The position numbers were made by a program, and so were the translations under genes. Below, one piece after another: positions 36,595 through 49,332 of a stretch of DNA of 64,000 nt. The notes below the pieces were generated by a model that was given only the letters and a program-made list of their open reading frames with translations, did not search any database and was not told the origin of the DNA. Position 1 is the stretch's first letter, and each line of letters opens with the position of its first letter. The DNA is from Siphonodentalium dalli (Eukaryota; Mollusca; Scaphopoda; Gadilida; Siphonodentaliidae), in assembly GCA_032622095.1 (NCBI GenBank), contig CP136069.1:155919043-155983042 (forward strand), in the 5' to 3' direction.

Positions 36595-38600
36595 GATTCA
36601 AGATTCAATAAGATTTATTTCGTATTCAATATACTTATAACAGATATATAATAACAGGACCCCACAAAAAGTTCAACTTGCAAGGGCAGTGCCCTTATGC
36701 TTGTATAATGTTATAGTGTTCAGTGTACGTGTATTGGTGTATATAGTGCGGGTACGTATTTACAATGTGTGTAGTAGCGTATATAGATGGACAAGAAGGG
36801 GTGGGCATGGGGTGGGGGGGGGTCGGGTTGTGAGATGGCGGTTATAGTCATTTTTTTATTTGTTATGCTTTATCTGGTAGCCAATATGAATATCTTGATG
36901 TCTTTATGCTGAGACTTGCGCGATCATCTTGCAATTTTCGAGAATGTGAGGAATACCAGTAATTTATAAGGTGATCAGCGAAATATGGGTGTGAATACTG
37001 CTTGATTTTGTTGAGGAGTTGGTTAAGATTATAAACAAGTTGATTAATTTTGCACTGTTGTTTAGATGAGTAACAAATAGTGACACATGGAGGAAATGTT
37101 TGCATAAATTTAGTTGGCCTGTTCCTCACCGGGAGAGCTGACCAGGAAAGGGGGGTTATACTATGAGAATAAAGAGAAGTTTATTAATTTCTGCCCCCTC
37201 TTCTGGACAGTCTCTGCCGCAAGGGACTGCTGGCTAGTATTGCCTTAGTATATATAATAGGGGAGAGAATGCATACAAACTGGATTGTTATTTGATAGTT
37301 GGGGTGTATTTATTAATGAAATGTGTTGTCAGGTACTTATGATATTTGTCACTAGTTTCTACGCGAAGCTTACAATCACATGGGAGTTCATTCCATAGAC
37401 ATCTGGCTCTGGTTGATATTACACTTCTTGATTTGTTTGTTCTTCTGAATTCACAATACAGATTTGAATTTGCTTTGAACCGTGTATTGTGGTTATGTAT
37501 ATCATATATATTAGTAAATATTGAAGACAGCGATTTGGGGAGTTTCTTTTGATGGAAATCATGTAAAATTTGTATTAGTTGCATGTTTCCAATGTCATTC
37601 ATAAATAGCAAATTGTGGTCCCTGCATATTTCTGTTATGCTTTATTTTTTTGTAAGATAGTGTGGCGATAGCTTTGTTTTGTATTTTTTCAAGATTTTCA
37701 AGGTTTTTCTTTGTTTTTGCACTCCATGTGGCATTACCATAAGTGAGATGTGGAATAATCAGTACAGAGTAGATTGTTTTCATTGTATCTCTGGGTATGA
37801 AATCACTGAGTTTTCTCATGACTCCTAAATTTTTTGAAAGTTTTTTAGTAATAGATTCCACTTGCATATTCCATGATAAATTTTCTTCAATATTAATTCC
37901 TAGCAATTTCGTGTTTTTAACTCTTTGTATCTGACTTTCATTGATCTTGAGCTCGGGTAGGACAGTTATTTTTTGCATAGATCTGTATTCGTAAAAATCA
38001 TGTAGTTAGTTTTTTCTAGGTTTAGAGATAGTTTATTAGCAAGAAACCATTTGCTCCATTTCTTTGTTGGCTACATCATATGCCTTACTTATATCTTTAT
38101 TAGAGTAAAATGCATTTGTATCATCAGCAAATAATATTAGATTCAGGTCCTTACAAATATTTGGAAGATCGTTCATATATATCAGAAAGAGTAAAGGGCC
38201 AAGTATATATCCTTGTGGAACTCCACATATTATATATGTTTGTGAAGACAAGTGGCCTTCATACTGTACAGATTGTTTTCTATTAGTCAAATAGCTTTGG
38301 AACCAGTTCGGTGCAAGCCCACGACATCCATAGTTTTCAAGTTTATTTTGCATTATATTATGATTTATTGTATCAAATGCCTTGATAGATCAAGGAATAC
38401 CCCAATTGTGAGTTCTCTATTATCTAGGGCTTGGGAAATTTTCTCTGAGAGATCAGTTAGTGCCAGAATAGTTGAGTGATTCTTTCTGAAGCCATATTGA
38501 CTACTATATAAAATATTGTATTTGGTTAAGTATTTTTGTTCAGTCGGTTATACATCATTTTTTCTAGGATTTTGGAAAATGCAGGTAACAATTCCTGTGC
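36595..38600 (-). pseudogene. 5'-truncated CR1/L2-like non-LTR retrotransposon
   Basis: This is a LINE copy on the minus strand, in the exon B-C intron. Minus-strand frames in order: near 38370 the end of an RT finger region (AFDTINHN); 38036-38353 with GLAPNWFQSYLTNRKQ, GVPQGYILGPLLF and the catalytic FADDT; 37595-37978 with the RT thumb region (KLLGINIEENLSWNMQ, LTYGNATW); and 37288-37611 with HNHNTRF and SFWNELP-like ARCLWNELP, the usual C-terminal signature of CR1/L2 ORF2. The 3' tail is the reverse of a TTCAAGA repeat at 36596-36612. The endonuclease and the first RT motifs are absent and the pieces lie in different frames, so the copy is dead. The RT core is unmistakable; clade assignment within CR1/L2/Jockey is a judgement from motifs. 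Confidence 0.85.
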
Positions 38601-38739
38601 ATGATATAATCTTACTTGTAAAACATAATTAACACCAATATGTGGAACTGTATAGTGTATAAACAATACTTTGAGTATAATTCAATAACTGTTTCATACA
38701 CTCACGTCGGAACTAAAAACATCTATTTGAGCCGCCAAC

Positions 38740-39010
38740 ATAATCCGAACAATAACAGTTAGGACCTAATTAGCAAACAGTCGGCTGACTCGGTTAGTTT
38801 CGGCTACAACTTCTAGTGGGCTGATGAAAGAAAAATGCCGATAAAAGTTGAAATATAAGACTTTCAAGTTATCTTTTTCATTTCTGTTATTTGTAATTGG
38901 CATAGCTTATCACAAACCAAAAATTAACATTATTTACATTGTAATGTAAACGACAATAAACGAAATTGAAATTCCTAACTACACATTTTACCGGGCTCGG
39001 CCTCGGGCTG
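38740..39010 (-). repeat. Interspersed repeat, inverted copy of 23285-23565
   Basis: CAGTCGGCTGACTCGGTTAG, TTATCTTTTTCATTTCTGTT and GAAATTGAAATTCCTAACTA are the reverse complement of the + copy at 23285-23565. It ends about 200 bp before exon C. Confidence 0.6.
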
Positions 39011-39211
39011 AGAGAACACCATTACATGGCGTAATTATTATATCTCATCGGTATCCGGGTCGTTTGTGTATAACACCTCCACATAACGGCGTCGGTGTCA
39101 TCAGCATCCCTCGTGTCCTTCCAACCCATGCATTCCTTGAGACCAGTTGGTAAATTATTATACGTATTAGTTATCAAGGCTTAAAAAACTATATTCACGT
39201 TATTTTTGCAG

Positions 39212-39404
39212 GCAACGACTCCTATTATAACTGGTTTTGCATTCTCCGATCCCGACGGTGACACACTTCAGTATTCGGTTTCCGGATCTGGATCAGATCT
39301 TGTGTCTGTGCCGGACTCCAATTTGCCAAACCTTGCGGTGAAGACAACTCTTGATTACGAGGCTAATTCCGCGTCACCGTGTAAACCAGTGATATTTTCT
39401 GCTG
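39212..39404 (+). CDS. Cadherin-like gene, exon C (middle of the penultimate repeat)
   Basis: The acceptor TATTTTTGCAG ends at 39211 and the donor is G/GTAAGT at 39405. It enters in phase 0 from exon B and exits in phase 1. The reading starts ATTPIITGFAF, then SDPDGDTLQYSVSG, a DxDGD Ca-binding loop followed by the Y-S strand. It ends NLAVKTTLDYEANSASP, giving the LDYE motif of this repeat. The segment between SVSG and LDYE (SDLVSVPDSNLPN) replaces the usual F-I-D-x-x-T-G hairpin and is somewhat divergent. The exon is 193 bp. The following intron (8.5 kb) contains two large repeat blocks and a degraded LINE on the opposite strand. Confidence 0.85.
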
Positions 39405-40376
39405 GTAAGTTAAGTAGAACGACCTTCACCCTCAGAACAAATGTGTATACATTCTACATATTAGGTGTTACATTTTATCTTAAACATAATTGTGTTGAAA
39501 TGACACATGACATAGATGTGTCGGTGGAATTTTATCAACAATGAATATGAGTGAATATGTGAGTATATTATAGTTAGTAAATGAGATGTGTTTTGAGAGA
39601 CAAACCTCGTCAAAGCTACCATATTGAGCATCTGGCACTAGCTTTAAAACGTTGTGCTACAAATTATGTGCTGTTAAATTTTGACACAAACACGGTGTAT
39701 AACAAATTTTTAAGCTGCTGCCAATGTTTTTTTTGTAAGCTTTACGTGTTTTGTGTCTCCAATAGAACACATCTCATCTAATAACTATGATATACTCAAA
39801 TATTCAACATTGAGGAAATTCCACCGACAAATAATTATGGCATGTGTCATTTCTACACATTTTTGTTTATGCAGCAAGCCCCAGGGAAACTAAGAAGAAT
39901 TAGGATAAAGCTTGTCGTAATGGTCAACTTTAATCTCTCACAAATAATAAAAATAAACAACATGATATGTACATAAAAACATGTTCAGGATGTGGGTACA
40001 ACTGCAACACTCGTCGAATCGACAACAAATTTCGATTATATAAATACGAGCCGAACCGAGCGATAAACGAATGGCACACGATAAAAATTCTGGTCTCCAT
40101 GACTCAACATGTGTTAACAACAATGTGAATTTATAATTACGTACGTGAAAAATAACTAACAACGGGAAAAATACAAGACAAATTATTTTGGACTCTCGAA
40201 TGGCGGATGAAACTAAATTATGGTTTACATCCGCTCCCGGAACTAAAGTCAAGGTCACTTAATAAGGCTGCCCTGGAACCTGCCGCACAAAAGCAACCAA
40301 ACTTGACATTTAATTGCGACTTTAAGATAACATGTAACACATTATGTCGAACTTATACACATTAGTTCTAAGAGTG
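39405..40376. other. Intron sequence without recognised repeats
   Basis: AT-rich; the open frames here are not protein-like. Confidence 0.4.
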
Positions 40377-43300
40377 TTAGAGACCTCCCTGACCCCTGGA
40401 CAGATTTCAACCAAAGATGATGTGGTGACTCGGGGTACCCTGGCGGACATTAAACGGCGCTAGATTTTCTAAATTTTGATTTGAATAAAATATAATTCAA
40501 TGCTTTTTAATCGGTATTGTTAAATTGAGCAAAGAGTTCAATCTAAAATAATTTTAAAAATAAAGTGTTAAATTTAGTTCTTTTTTCTTTTAAATACTAA
40601 AATGTTTAAACGATCAAAATGCGTACAAAGCGCACACATGGGCCGCTGCTGAATAAAGTCTCTGTCTAAGATCAAAATGTGCGCAAAGCGCGCAGGCCCC
40701 TCCGACGCTGAATAAAGGCTCCTGAAGGGAGCCTGTTCCAGCTAGTCTATATATTAGTCTGGTCGTTGAAGCATTGGACCTAGACCAATTGCTTACAAGC
40801 TTTTTTTGGTGTCATATTGTCGGGCAGAATGTAGGGAACAACATATCCAAAATCCGCTAAAATCCGCTTTGGGGAAAATTCTCTATTGAAGATGGCATCC
40901 ATAATGCCCGTTGTTATCGGAAAATACTGAATTCTGCGGCAGGTGCTCCAATTAATGCCAAATTCGTAATAAATTGAAATATACACAAACATTGCTTAGT
41001 CGTAAACCATATATGTAGAATATTTTTCCCAAAATGGCCACAAAATGGACAAAATCGAATGAAATTAACATTTAGTGCAAAATTGAATATCTAGTCCTAT
41101 ACGAGTGAACAAACGCTCGAATATTGCGAGGAAGAATGACTACATGTATAAGAGAAACTTTTGATTAGAGATGTGCGAATTCTCTCTGATGTATCTCACG
41201 AGAGAGCAAGCGAAATCAGGGTCTTGTGGAACGGCTAAATCTGGACTCTTGGGTGTCCAGAAACGGAAAAATGACGCAGTTTTATCTGTACCGCTAATCT
41301 TGAATCGTGTGATATATGTGTAATTAAACAGCTAAACGGGATCTAGTAGGGATGTATTGACTATGCGGCCTTTCTCTAGAAGCAGAAATATATGTATTCA
41401 GAGCAGTCTCACGAATGAGACCGATCACCATTTATTTTTATATCTACGGTATAAAACCTTAAAAAAATAATTGCTATAAAACGGTATGAATTACGTTCAT
41501 ATTGTACTGGGGAGAATGCGTATATCCTATTGTACGTTTCTCAAAATAGTAGTTATAGTTGCCTCAGATCAAGTGATAAAACACGAATATTTCGCTTTTA
41601 TCACAAGAATGCGTGATGGTGTACCATGAACTAAATTTATTAATTCACAAATGAGTACCATAGACTGTCTTCAATAAATTCAAAACTTGACCAAAATTGC
41701 CTACATAATCTGTGACAGAGACTGTGTTTATACCTGGAAATTATATTTGGTTGAATTCACCAAGGCCACATATACGCGAAACTTACTACGTTGTCTTCAA
41801 CCGCATCACCGCGTTTACCCATTTTCCATAATGCTACACATGTCTGTTGCACACAGAATCACAACTAACAATATTGGGTGAATGTTCAACGTTGGAATAA
41901 CATCTTAAACGATGATCACCTGATATTTAGCACGATTAGTGGGTGGTAATGGTAATATATTTTCAAACAAAAATATACTGAAAACTAATAGTGTGCATTG
42001 CGCTGTAGCTTATTCTAGTTGTAAAGTGGCCACTGAAGTAATTTTAACAAAATTGTCTACTAAGAAACCGGGTTGGTAGCAGAATGAAAATTAGTCTTAC
42101 AAACAATGTACTATGTACAGTCTCTTTGACCTGGTGAGATTCTGTGCTAATCCATTGAAGATATGAGTGTTTCTTTACAGTATAATAACCATTGCGACAT
42201 ACGTGTATCGTTTATTATCACCGGGAGTGTTGACAATTCCGGAAATATAACTAGTATTTATACCTCTAGAGTATGCACTTAAATTTCGGCGTTGCATTCA
42301 ATATTTAATCACCATGCCGAATGAAACTACCATGCACTGTGAGGCGAAACATTAGTTCGTGTGTTGCATGCACGAGCTATTTTTGTTTTGCCCGACAGTT
42401 GGATGTTGGATAAGCAGAACACCCAAACGTTAAAGACGTAAATCATTGGGGGTTGACATGCTGTGCAGTGACCGATGATCCTTCAGATTGATCTGTTTTA
42501 ATGATGTGTGTACCTTTAAAGATATTTAACAACCGACTTGTATATTGCCAATACGTATTTCACTCTTATGTAGTTGCCCAATATGTTGCTTTCTACGTGG
42601 TATGGTTTGGAGTTGCGGCCATTTTGACAGCCATTTCATGGCCACGATTGTATAATTTTCTGTCCGTGTCACTCTACTCGCTCCCGCATTCTGATTTAAC
42701 ACAAACTGATATAACGGCATAATACTGATGCCACTATATATCGTATAATGACTTATATCGAGAACTGATGTAGTATAGACAACCATGTTGGACGCCATCG
42801 TGGATAACAAAGTTTCCCCAACGCGCTTTTTGCGGATTTTGGATATGTTGTTCCTGATGCTTTTCCGCGTCGAATGACACAGAAAACAGCTTGTAAACAA
42901 TTTGTTCTAGGTTCACCTCAAAATCGAGTCTCAACGATCAGACTATATACAAAAGAGTAGAATCTGACTGTCTGTTGGCCATTTTTTCTACCAGACCCCT
43001 GGACCTATTTCAACCAAATTTGGTGTGGTGAATCGGGGTGCCCCGGCGGATGTTGTAACGACATTAGTTCTTTTAATAGATGTTATTAATATTTTATTTT
43101 ATTAATAACTAGCTGAAACAGGCTCCCGAAGGGAACCTTTATTCGGCGTCGGAGGGACCTGTCACCCCTGTTTGTGATTCTTGCACGTTTTGATCTTAGA
43201 CGGATACTTTATTCAGCGGCGGCCCCTTTGTGCGTTTTGATAGTTTAGACATACAATTTGATTATCAAATTATATTAATGGTTTTGACTATCAAATTTTG

Positions 43301-43515
43301 ATAGTCAAAACCATTAATATAATTTTGTTTAGATAGAACTCCTTGCTCAATTTAACAAAACAGATGTTTTTGTTTTAAAAATAAATTAATTTGTTTTAAA
43401 TAAAAATAAAAATAAAAAAACGCCGTTATAACATCCGACAGGGTACCACGAGTCACCACACCAAATTTGGTTGAAATCGATCCAGCGGTCTGGGTGAACA
43501 AATCGCGAACACTAA
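40377..43515. mobile_element. ~3.1-kb foldback element with ~400-bp outer and ~150-bp or longer inner arms
   Basis: The outer left arm (40380-40760) contains GACAGATTTCAACCAAA, GGTGTGGTGACTCGGGGTAC-like sequence and TCCGACGCTGAATAAAGGCT. The outer right arm (43115-43512) is its inverse (AGGGAACCTTTATTCGGCGT, GGTACCACGAGTCACCACAC). Inside, CAACATATCCAAAATCCGC (40850) pairs with GCGGATTTTGGATATGTTG (42832), and GATGGCATCC with GGACGCCATC. An extra forward piece of the outer arm lies at 42980-43070. No transposase recognised. Confidence 0.75.
43268..43324. repeat. Perfect 28-bp-arm hairpin inside the foldback
   Basis: AATTATATTAATGGTTTTGA continuing to CTATCAAA is mirrored exactly after a single T. 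The equivalent left arm lacks it. Confidence 0.85.
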
Positions 43516-44192
43516 GGATAGTCTTTATTCATTCACCATTGTACAAACATAAGTGTTATATACATGTAATGGTATTAGAATATATGGATTTATAAGTATA
43601 ACGGTCAGTAAGCAACAATAATTTTGAAATAGAAAAGAAAGTGATGCGGTGTGCAATGAGTAAGTTATCCAGGAGAGCAGTTTGCAGTTTCATTAATAAG
43701 TCTGATAAACTTACATAACTTTCTCATAATATGTCTCTTACTATTAGCTAACAGAATTTTGAATTTCTTTTCATTGTGATTTCTGACATATGATTTTGGT
43801 AAATAAAAACTCGCATTCAAAAATAGCATGGTATTCATTCCCAATGACTTTCTTCGTACAAAAAGTGCATTTCCGATTAACACACGATGTGTTGTTCCAA
43901 CGACCAATTTCCACTGGCAGGAAATGATTCGCGGTTCTAAACCTTGCTAATATATAAATATCTTTGTGGTTCAATGAACCCAGATAATTTTCCATTATAA
44001 ATTTACCTTTTATAAGTTTATAAGCACGACCCTTTGACGATGATTCCATCGAGGCGTACCATTCTTGTTTAAATTGGTCGCTCACCTTTTGCATTAACGT
44101 GGATTCTACATGTTTATCATCTAAACCGTTCATTTAGTATAACCATATATATGATAAACCAGAATTGTCTAAAATTGCGCGGAGCGATTTAA

Positions 44193-45262
44193 AGGGGTAC
44201 TGTACGCCATTTTCTATAAATTCCCGGTATCAATTGCGATCTAATATCAATATTATATTTTTAAATAACGTATTTGAGTCGACTCGACGATGTCTACTGA
44301 AAACGTTCCGGTTAACAGGCTATCATAAAAGTCAAATTGAATTATTTAAAGGTACTCAATCCGATAAAACTCCTCTCAATTACTATGTCAATGGCTTCGG
44401 GGGTCAAAAATATTTGATTCGAGTCGAGGAAGTCACCCATCAAAGCTCAGATTTGTTAGATATCGATTTTAGAAATCTATTATTTTTCATTATCGGGAAT
44501 ACTTTCTGGCCCAGAACTCAGTCAAAATTGCGTTATTATTACCACTTGATTTTAGAGTTATCCATCCTTGTCTGTTTGAATATTGTTTTGGTGTACACAT
44601 CTCGCGCAGGTTACGAAACTGACGGCAATTATTAGTACTCATCTCGAGAACTAACAAATTTCAAAAATCAATATCTAATAACTCTGAGCTTTGTTTGATG
44701 GGTTCCTCGACTCGAATCAAATATGTTTTACCCCCAAAGCCAAAGAAATAGTAATATAGGACTCTCTGATCGGATTGTTGTTGTTGGAATCTGTTGAGAC
44801 GGGGACCCTCTGTTCGGATTGAGTACCTTTAATATAAATGAATTTATGGCTGGAGTCATAAAATGGCGAATTATGCCATTACGAGTTACCGTTCTTGAAA
44901 TCTCACATGTTGGGTGTCTTTTATCGACGGCCGTTTACGACGAACATTATTGAGTTGCGAACAAAACATGTTACATGCAAAAGGAAGTCCCGATATTTTT
45001 ATAGGGGGTGAGATTGTTCGATGGAAGAGATTGCAGGCATCAATTGAACTTCCGGTTCATCCTGCAACCTGCGTCTTCTCCGGTGAAGGTCAAAAACATG
45101 GGGCGTAGTTTGAAATCGTAATATTTTTATTTCCAAGATCAATATTTTCGTCGCTAAATTAGGTTTATACGAAACTCATATAACACGAACACAATCTAAC
45201 TTGAAAGTTATGTCAATGGGAGTAAATAAAAAAAATTGCCTATCTCTGTGTACAGTACCCCT
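44193..45262. mobile_element. TTAA-target TIR element inserted in the LINE
   Basis: AGGGGTACTGTAC and GTACAGTACCCCT are perfect 13-bp termini flanked by TTAA (44189-44192 and 45263-45266). The interior (1.07 kb) is non-coding and holds the MITE at 44350-44828. Confidence 0.9.
44350..44828. mobile_element. AGGTACTCAATCCGA MITE nested in the element above
   Basis: TTAA at 44346-44349 and 44829-44832 flanks AGGTACTCAATCCGA and TCGGATTGAGTACCT. Long sub-terminal arms pair (GGGGGTCAAAAATATTTGAT with ATCAAATATGTTTTACCCCC; TCGAGTCGAGG with CCTCGACTCGA). Confidence 0.9.
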
Positions 45263-46933
45263 TTAAGCCATGGAAATTCATATAGTTTTTCATTTGGAAG
45301 AGAATACATTAAATCGTATAATTGACTGCTCAATCGGTTACATTTACCTGTTACTAATTTCATCCAGAATTTCACTATTCGAAATTTGATTTTCACATGT
45401 AATGGTTGTCTTCCAAATTCCCCATACACCATATAACTGGGCGTTGAGGATTTCGGATGTAAAATTAGTTTGCAGAATTTAAGATGTACGCGTTCAATCA
45501 TAGAGTTATCACCCGTACCCCATACCTCACAGCCGTATAAAAGAATCGGTACAACTAATGAATCGAATAATTTTAGGTGTGTCTAAATTGAAAGCTTGTA
45601 TGTTCGCCCAATTTTAATAACCTCATACATCGCTTTGTTAGCGTTGATCGATACTTGCTTTTTCATTTCGGCGAAAGATCCTGTTCGATTTAATATTACT
45701 CCCAAATAATTAAATGTGTTTACGATTTCAAGTTCTTTGTTGTTATATTTGAACGATACATGCTTCAATTTCCGTTTTGAGAAACAAATAATTTTTGATT
45801 TTGGTATATTAACCCTAAGCATCCAGGTTGTACAGTAATCTTCAAAATAATTAATTTGTAATTGCAAATCTGCTTCAGATTCTGAGAATAGCACCGTGTC
45901 ATCAGCATATAGTAGCACGAAAAGTTTCAAGTATCGATCGAGTCTATCTTCACACTCTTGAGATATTGATTCTACACCTTTGATGTCAGTACTCCCTAGA
46001 AAATCTTGCAGGTCGTTAAGGTATAAACAAAATAAAAATGGTGATACATTGTCTCCTTGCTTTAGGCCTGTATATGAACGGAAATACTCTGACGATTGTC
46101 AGTTGTGGACAACTTTTGACTTGATACCGGTGTATATGTCAAGAATAATTTTATGCATTTTACCAGTAATGTTATTCAAAATAAGTTTGTGCCACATTGC
46201 CTCTCTACATACAGTATCGAATGCCTTTTCGAAGTCTATAAAAGCGCAATATAATTTTGTTTTAATTGTGTTAATTCTATTAGAGACTGTAGTATGAATA
46301 CGTTGTCAACTGTAGAGTGGTTTTGTCAAAATCCACTTTGGTTTTCGTGAATTATGTTACATTTATAGGAGTATTGATTTAATCTCGTATTTGAAATTGA
46401 CGTGAATAATTTGCCCATACAGCTGAGGATAGTTAATCCCCTGTAATTGTTTGGGTCACCGGTAGACCCTTTATTTTTGTATATTGGTACAATCAAACCT
46501 GTTTTCCACGAATCAGGGATAATGCCGCTGTCAAAGACAGCATTAAATAGTGAAACATATAGTGGCATTAGTTTACTCGCCGATGCTTTCAAATATTCAT
46601 TTATGATTCCGTCATCTGATGAGGATTTACGTGCCTTTAATTTGTGAATGCTACGGAATATTTCAGTTTCAGATATTTGAGAATTTAACTGGTTTAATTC
46701 GTTGACACCATCCGGTTGTTCATTCTCAGTTGCTGTATTGATGGGTGGACAGTTTTGGGATTGAACAATTCATAGTTTTAAAATATTCAGTTAATGTGTA
46801 TAATGATATACATGTATCGTACCTTTTTCTCGATTAGTTACCTCTAATGTCTTGCCAAAACTTTCGGGGATCAGTTTTAATGCGTAAGTCCATTTCGCTC
46901 CGGATTTTGATTTCATAATGATTGCTCGCTTTA

Positions 46934-47220
46934 TTAACCCTTTACCCAACAAAACGGCCAAAAACGCCCCAATAAAGCTTCAACAGTCTAAAATATCCTC
47001 GGTCTGTCTCAATAACACCATACAAATATGGATATCATTGGAACTGGTTCATTGATGGTTACAGTTATGCCCTGTGCCAATGCATTCTCTTATATATGCG
47101 AGTCGACCATAGGTCGCCTCGCATATATAAGATAATGCATTGGCCTAAAAACAATTCTACATTCTTTGACAATTTTATCATTTTTAATATGTGTTAAGCC
47201 AATGCATTCTCTTATATATG
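46934..47220 (-). mobile_element. Truncated piggyBac-like MITE carrying the hairpin module
   Basis: TTAA/CCCTTTACCCAACAAAACGG begins the reverse orientation of 49993-50443. It runs through TGTGCCAATGCATTCTC (stem 1 complete) and breaks off in the second stem at CTTATATATG, where LINE sequence resumes. Confidence 0.8.
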
Positions 47221-47955
47221 GAATGTTTTGTATTTTATCAAACATTTCGCTTACTTCGTTTATGCACATTTCGTCTAAATTGTTTATAAAATTTGTGGTC
47301 AAGTTTTTATCCCATTTATTCGCTGGTGTTTTGGTCCACCACAAGCATCACTACATTCGATCATTCGTTCTGTATCCATATTAGATTTGAAGTTAAGAGA
47401 CAGAGAAAGTTCCTTGTGGGCATCTGAAAATAAGAGTGAAAATTCTAGAATATTAAAATCAGTTATAAATTTTAGGCAATTCAATGATGAAATGGTATAG
47501 TCTACGACTGAAGCATCTTTACATGTCAATTGGCCGATATTTTTATTGGCACCGGTACGTCCATTTAAGATCAAAAGCTCATTATTTCGACACACATCTA
47601 ACAATCTTCTACCAAATGTGTTAACAATATTATCTTCACTTTTTTATAGTTTAAAAAATCTTGTTCAATTAGCCTGTTTCAGCAAGTAGAACATGCATAA
47701 GAGTCTGGTGGAGTCCCGGTGTTGTGGAATGGGAATATTAGGGGCAAGTAGTAACAAAGATATATATTCGGATCCCTCCCTTATTTGTTCAATGTTATAA
47801 ATAGGTCACAACATCATTATGTTTCCAGGTTTTGAGAAAGTGGAATATGATATCAACGGGCGGGGCCAGAGTAGAGATTCATGGTATGACCTATATGTAC
47901 ATGTACATCAGGACCATCATAAGCGCTTCCTATATAATTATGTTTGTTATTTCAG

Positions 47956-48146
47956 CTGAATCCGGCGGATCCTTTACGACAATTGCGACACTGGAAATCT
48001 GCATTTCAGACCTCAACGATAACTCCCCTATATTTTCCACCAGCACCTACACCAGCACGGTAGATCTTGGGTTCGCTGCTGTCACCGGCACCACCTTAGC
48101 AACAGCCGCCGCCACAGATGCGGACGGGTCATCGCCCAACAACCAG
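47956..48146 (+). CDS. Cadherin-like gene, exon D (linker plus start of the membrane-proximal repeat)
   Basis: The acceptor TTGTTATTTCAG ends at 47955 and the donor CAG/GTGAGA follows 48146. It enters in phase 1 (G/CT = Ala) and leaves in phase 0. The translation runs AESGGSFTTIATLEICISDL then NDNSPIF, a canonical DxNDNxPxF linker and the clearest cadherin signature in the window. It continues into STSTY and ATDADGSSPNNQ, the DxDxG..N loop of the last repeat, which is completed by exon E (ITYAM). There is one Cys before the linker. The exon is 191 bp. The downstream 3.9-kb intron contains two piggyBac-like MITEs carrying the hairpin module, a 21-bp and a 22-bp tandem repeat, and a LINE 3' end. 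Confidence 0.9.
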
Positions 48147-48390
48147 GTGAGACAATACTCTCCGTAACCGTCGATAGAGGCAAACTGTAGTTTAGAGTTC
48201 TGTCTCCTCGTTACGCTGGTCAGACCACTGCCTTTACGTACATGCAGAATGTAAGCTTATCTCACATTTGTTTATTACATGCAGTTGTTTGTACCACATT
48301 ATTCTGAAAATCTAAGCTGTCCATATTCAATTGGAGTTGTCCAGATAAGATCAAATTAGTCTCCCCCTTCGGGCGTAAGCTTCTGGTACA

Positions 48391-48790
48391 TTAACCCTTT
48401 ACCCAACAGAAGGGCCCTGTGCCAATGCATTCTCTTATATATGCGAGTCGACCATAGGTCGCCTCGCATATATAAGAGAATGCATTGGCTTAACACATTA
48501 CAAATTATAAAATTGTTAAAGAATGTAAGAAAAAATGGTAAAAAGTGTTAAAAAAAGATTTTTTTAGGCCAATGCATTCTCTTATATATGCGAGGCGACC
48601 TATGGTCGACTCGCATATATAAGAGAATGCATTGGCACAGGGCATAACTGTAACTATCACAATGTGGTCAAGGAGCCGGTTCCAATGATATCCATATTTG
48701 TATGGTTCTATTGAGACAGACCGAAGATATTTTAGGCTGTTGAAGCTTTATTTGGCCGGTTTTGGCCGTTTTGTTGGGTAAATGGTTATT
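48391..48790 (+). mobile_element. piggyBac-like MITE with two hairpin modules
   Basis: TTAA then CCCTTTACCCAACAGAAGGG at the left; the right end TTTTGTTGGGTAAATGGTTA has lost a perfect TTAA. Stems at ~48423-48488 and ~48567-48637. The 3' half (CATAACTGTAACTATCACAA on) is shared with 50302-50443. Confidence 0.85.
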
Positions 48791-48930
48791 GTCTATTATA
48801 TAGTTAGAGCTACCTGTCTAACAGGGTATGGTATGTATATAATACATAAGTATAGACATAAAGATCAGGCCTGTCGAGTTGAGTCCCAGTGAGGTTCGCA
48901 AGCATGGTAAAATACTCCACCAGGTATGTA

Positions 48931-49015
48931 TATATGAGCTTGGACGGATGGGTTCCTCGACTCTAATCAGATATGTTTTACCCCCGAAGCCAAATAAATA
49001 ATAATTTAGGAGTGT
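48931..49015. mobile_element. Fragment of the AGGTACTCAATCCGA MITE (right end)
   Basis: GATGGGTTCCTCGACTCTAA, TATGTTTTACCCCCGAAGCC and AATAATAATTTAGG match the right halves at 19880-19960 and 44695-44760. Confidence 0.65.
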
Positions 49016-49332
49016 TAATCCGGTTTATGTATCTGTAATGCCAGTCACGAAAATGAAACCGACTCATGTAATAGAAGAAAACGAAACACGATATATTTAT
49101 GGGCGACCATTTGGTCTAAACATTTGCCAAATGACAATCAATAGGTGTTCAGTAACAATGAATAAGTCAATTCAAAAATAATAGAAGTCGCTTAAAAATA
49201 AATATATGTTAAATAAAAATTAATAGATATAAAATAACACCAATATAATTATGATAACCCGTCGTTGACGAACAACCGAGAAACGGAGTCGAGCGCTTCT
49301 TCACCTTGTCCCGTATATGTAACCAATGTATG

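Larger units (their letters stand above)
43515..47650 (-). pseudogene. Degraded APE-type non-LTR retrotransposon with nested insertions
   Basis: This is a minus-strand LINE ORF2 in pieces. 47299-47604 is the end of an endonuclease-like domain (ASVVDYTISS, the SxxDY/H-type motif). 46326-46592 is the RT start (SWKTGLIVPIYKNKGSTGDP, NYRGLTILSCMGKLF). 45583-45930 is the RT palm with LLYADDTVLF. 45208-45501 is the post-RT region (RVHLKFCKLILHPKSSTPSY). 43771-44133 is the C-terminal Cys/His region (RFRTANHFLPVEIGRW, CTFC, EYHAIFECEF). It is interrupted by a TTAA-flanked element at 44193-45262 and a truncated module element at 46934-47220. Reading FPWLK/SLRAILDN continues in frame across the first insertion once it and one TTAA are left out. 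Several stops and frameshifts make it inactive. The clade (Jockey/CR1-like) is not resolved. Confidence 0.85.

Noticed and set aside
44165-44635. 156-codon + strand frame
   Set aside because: It crosses the boundary between two nested MITEs and resembles no protein.
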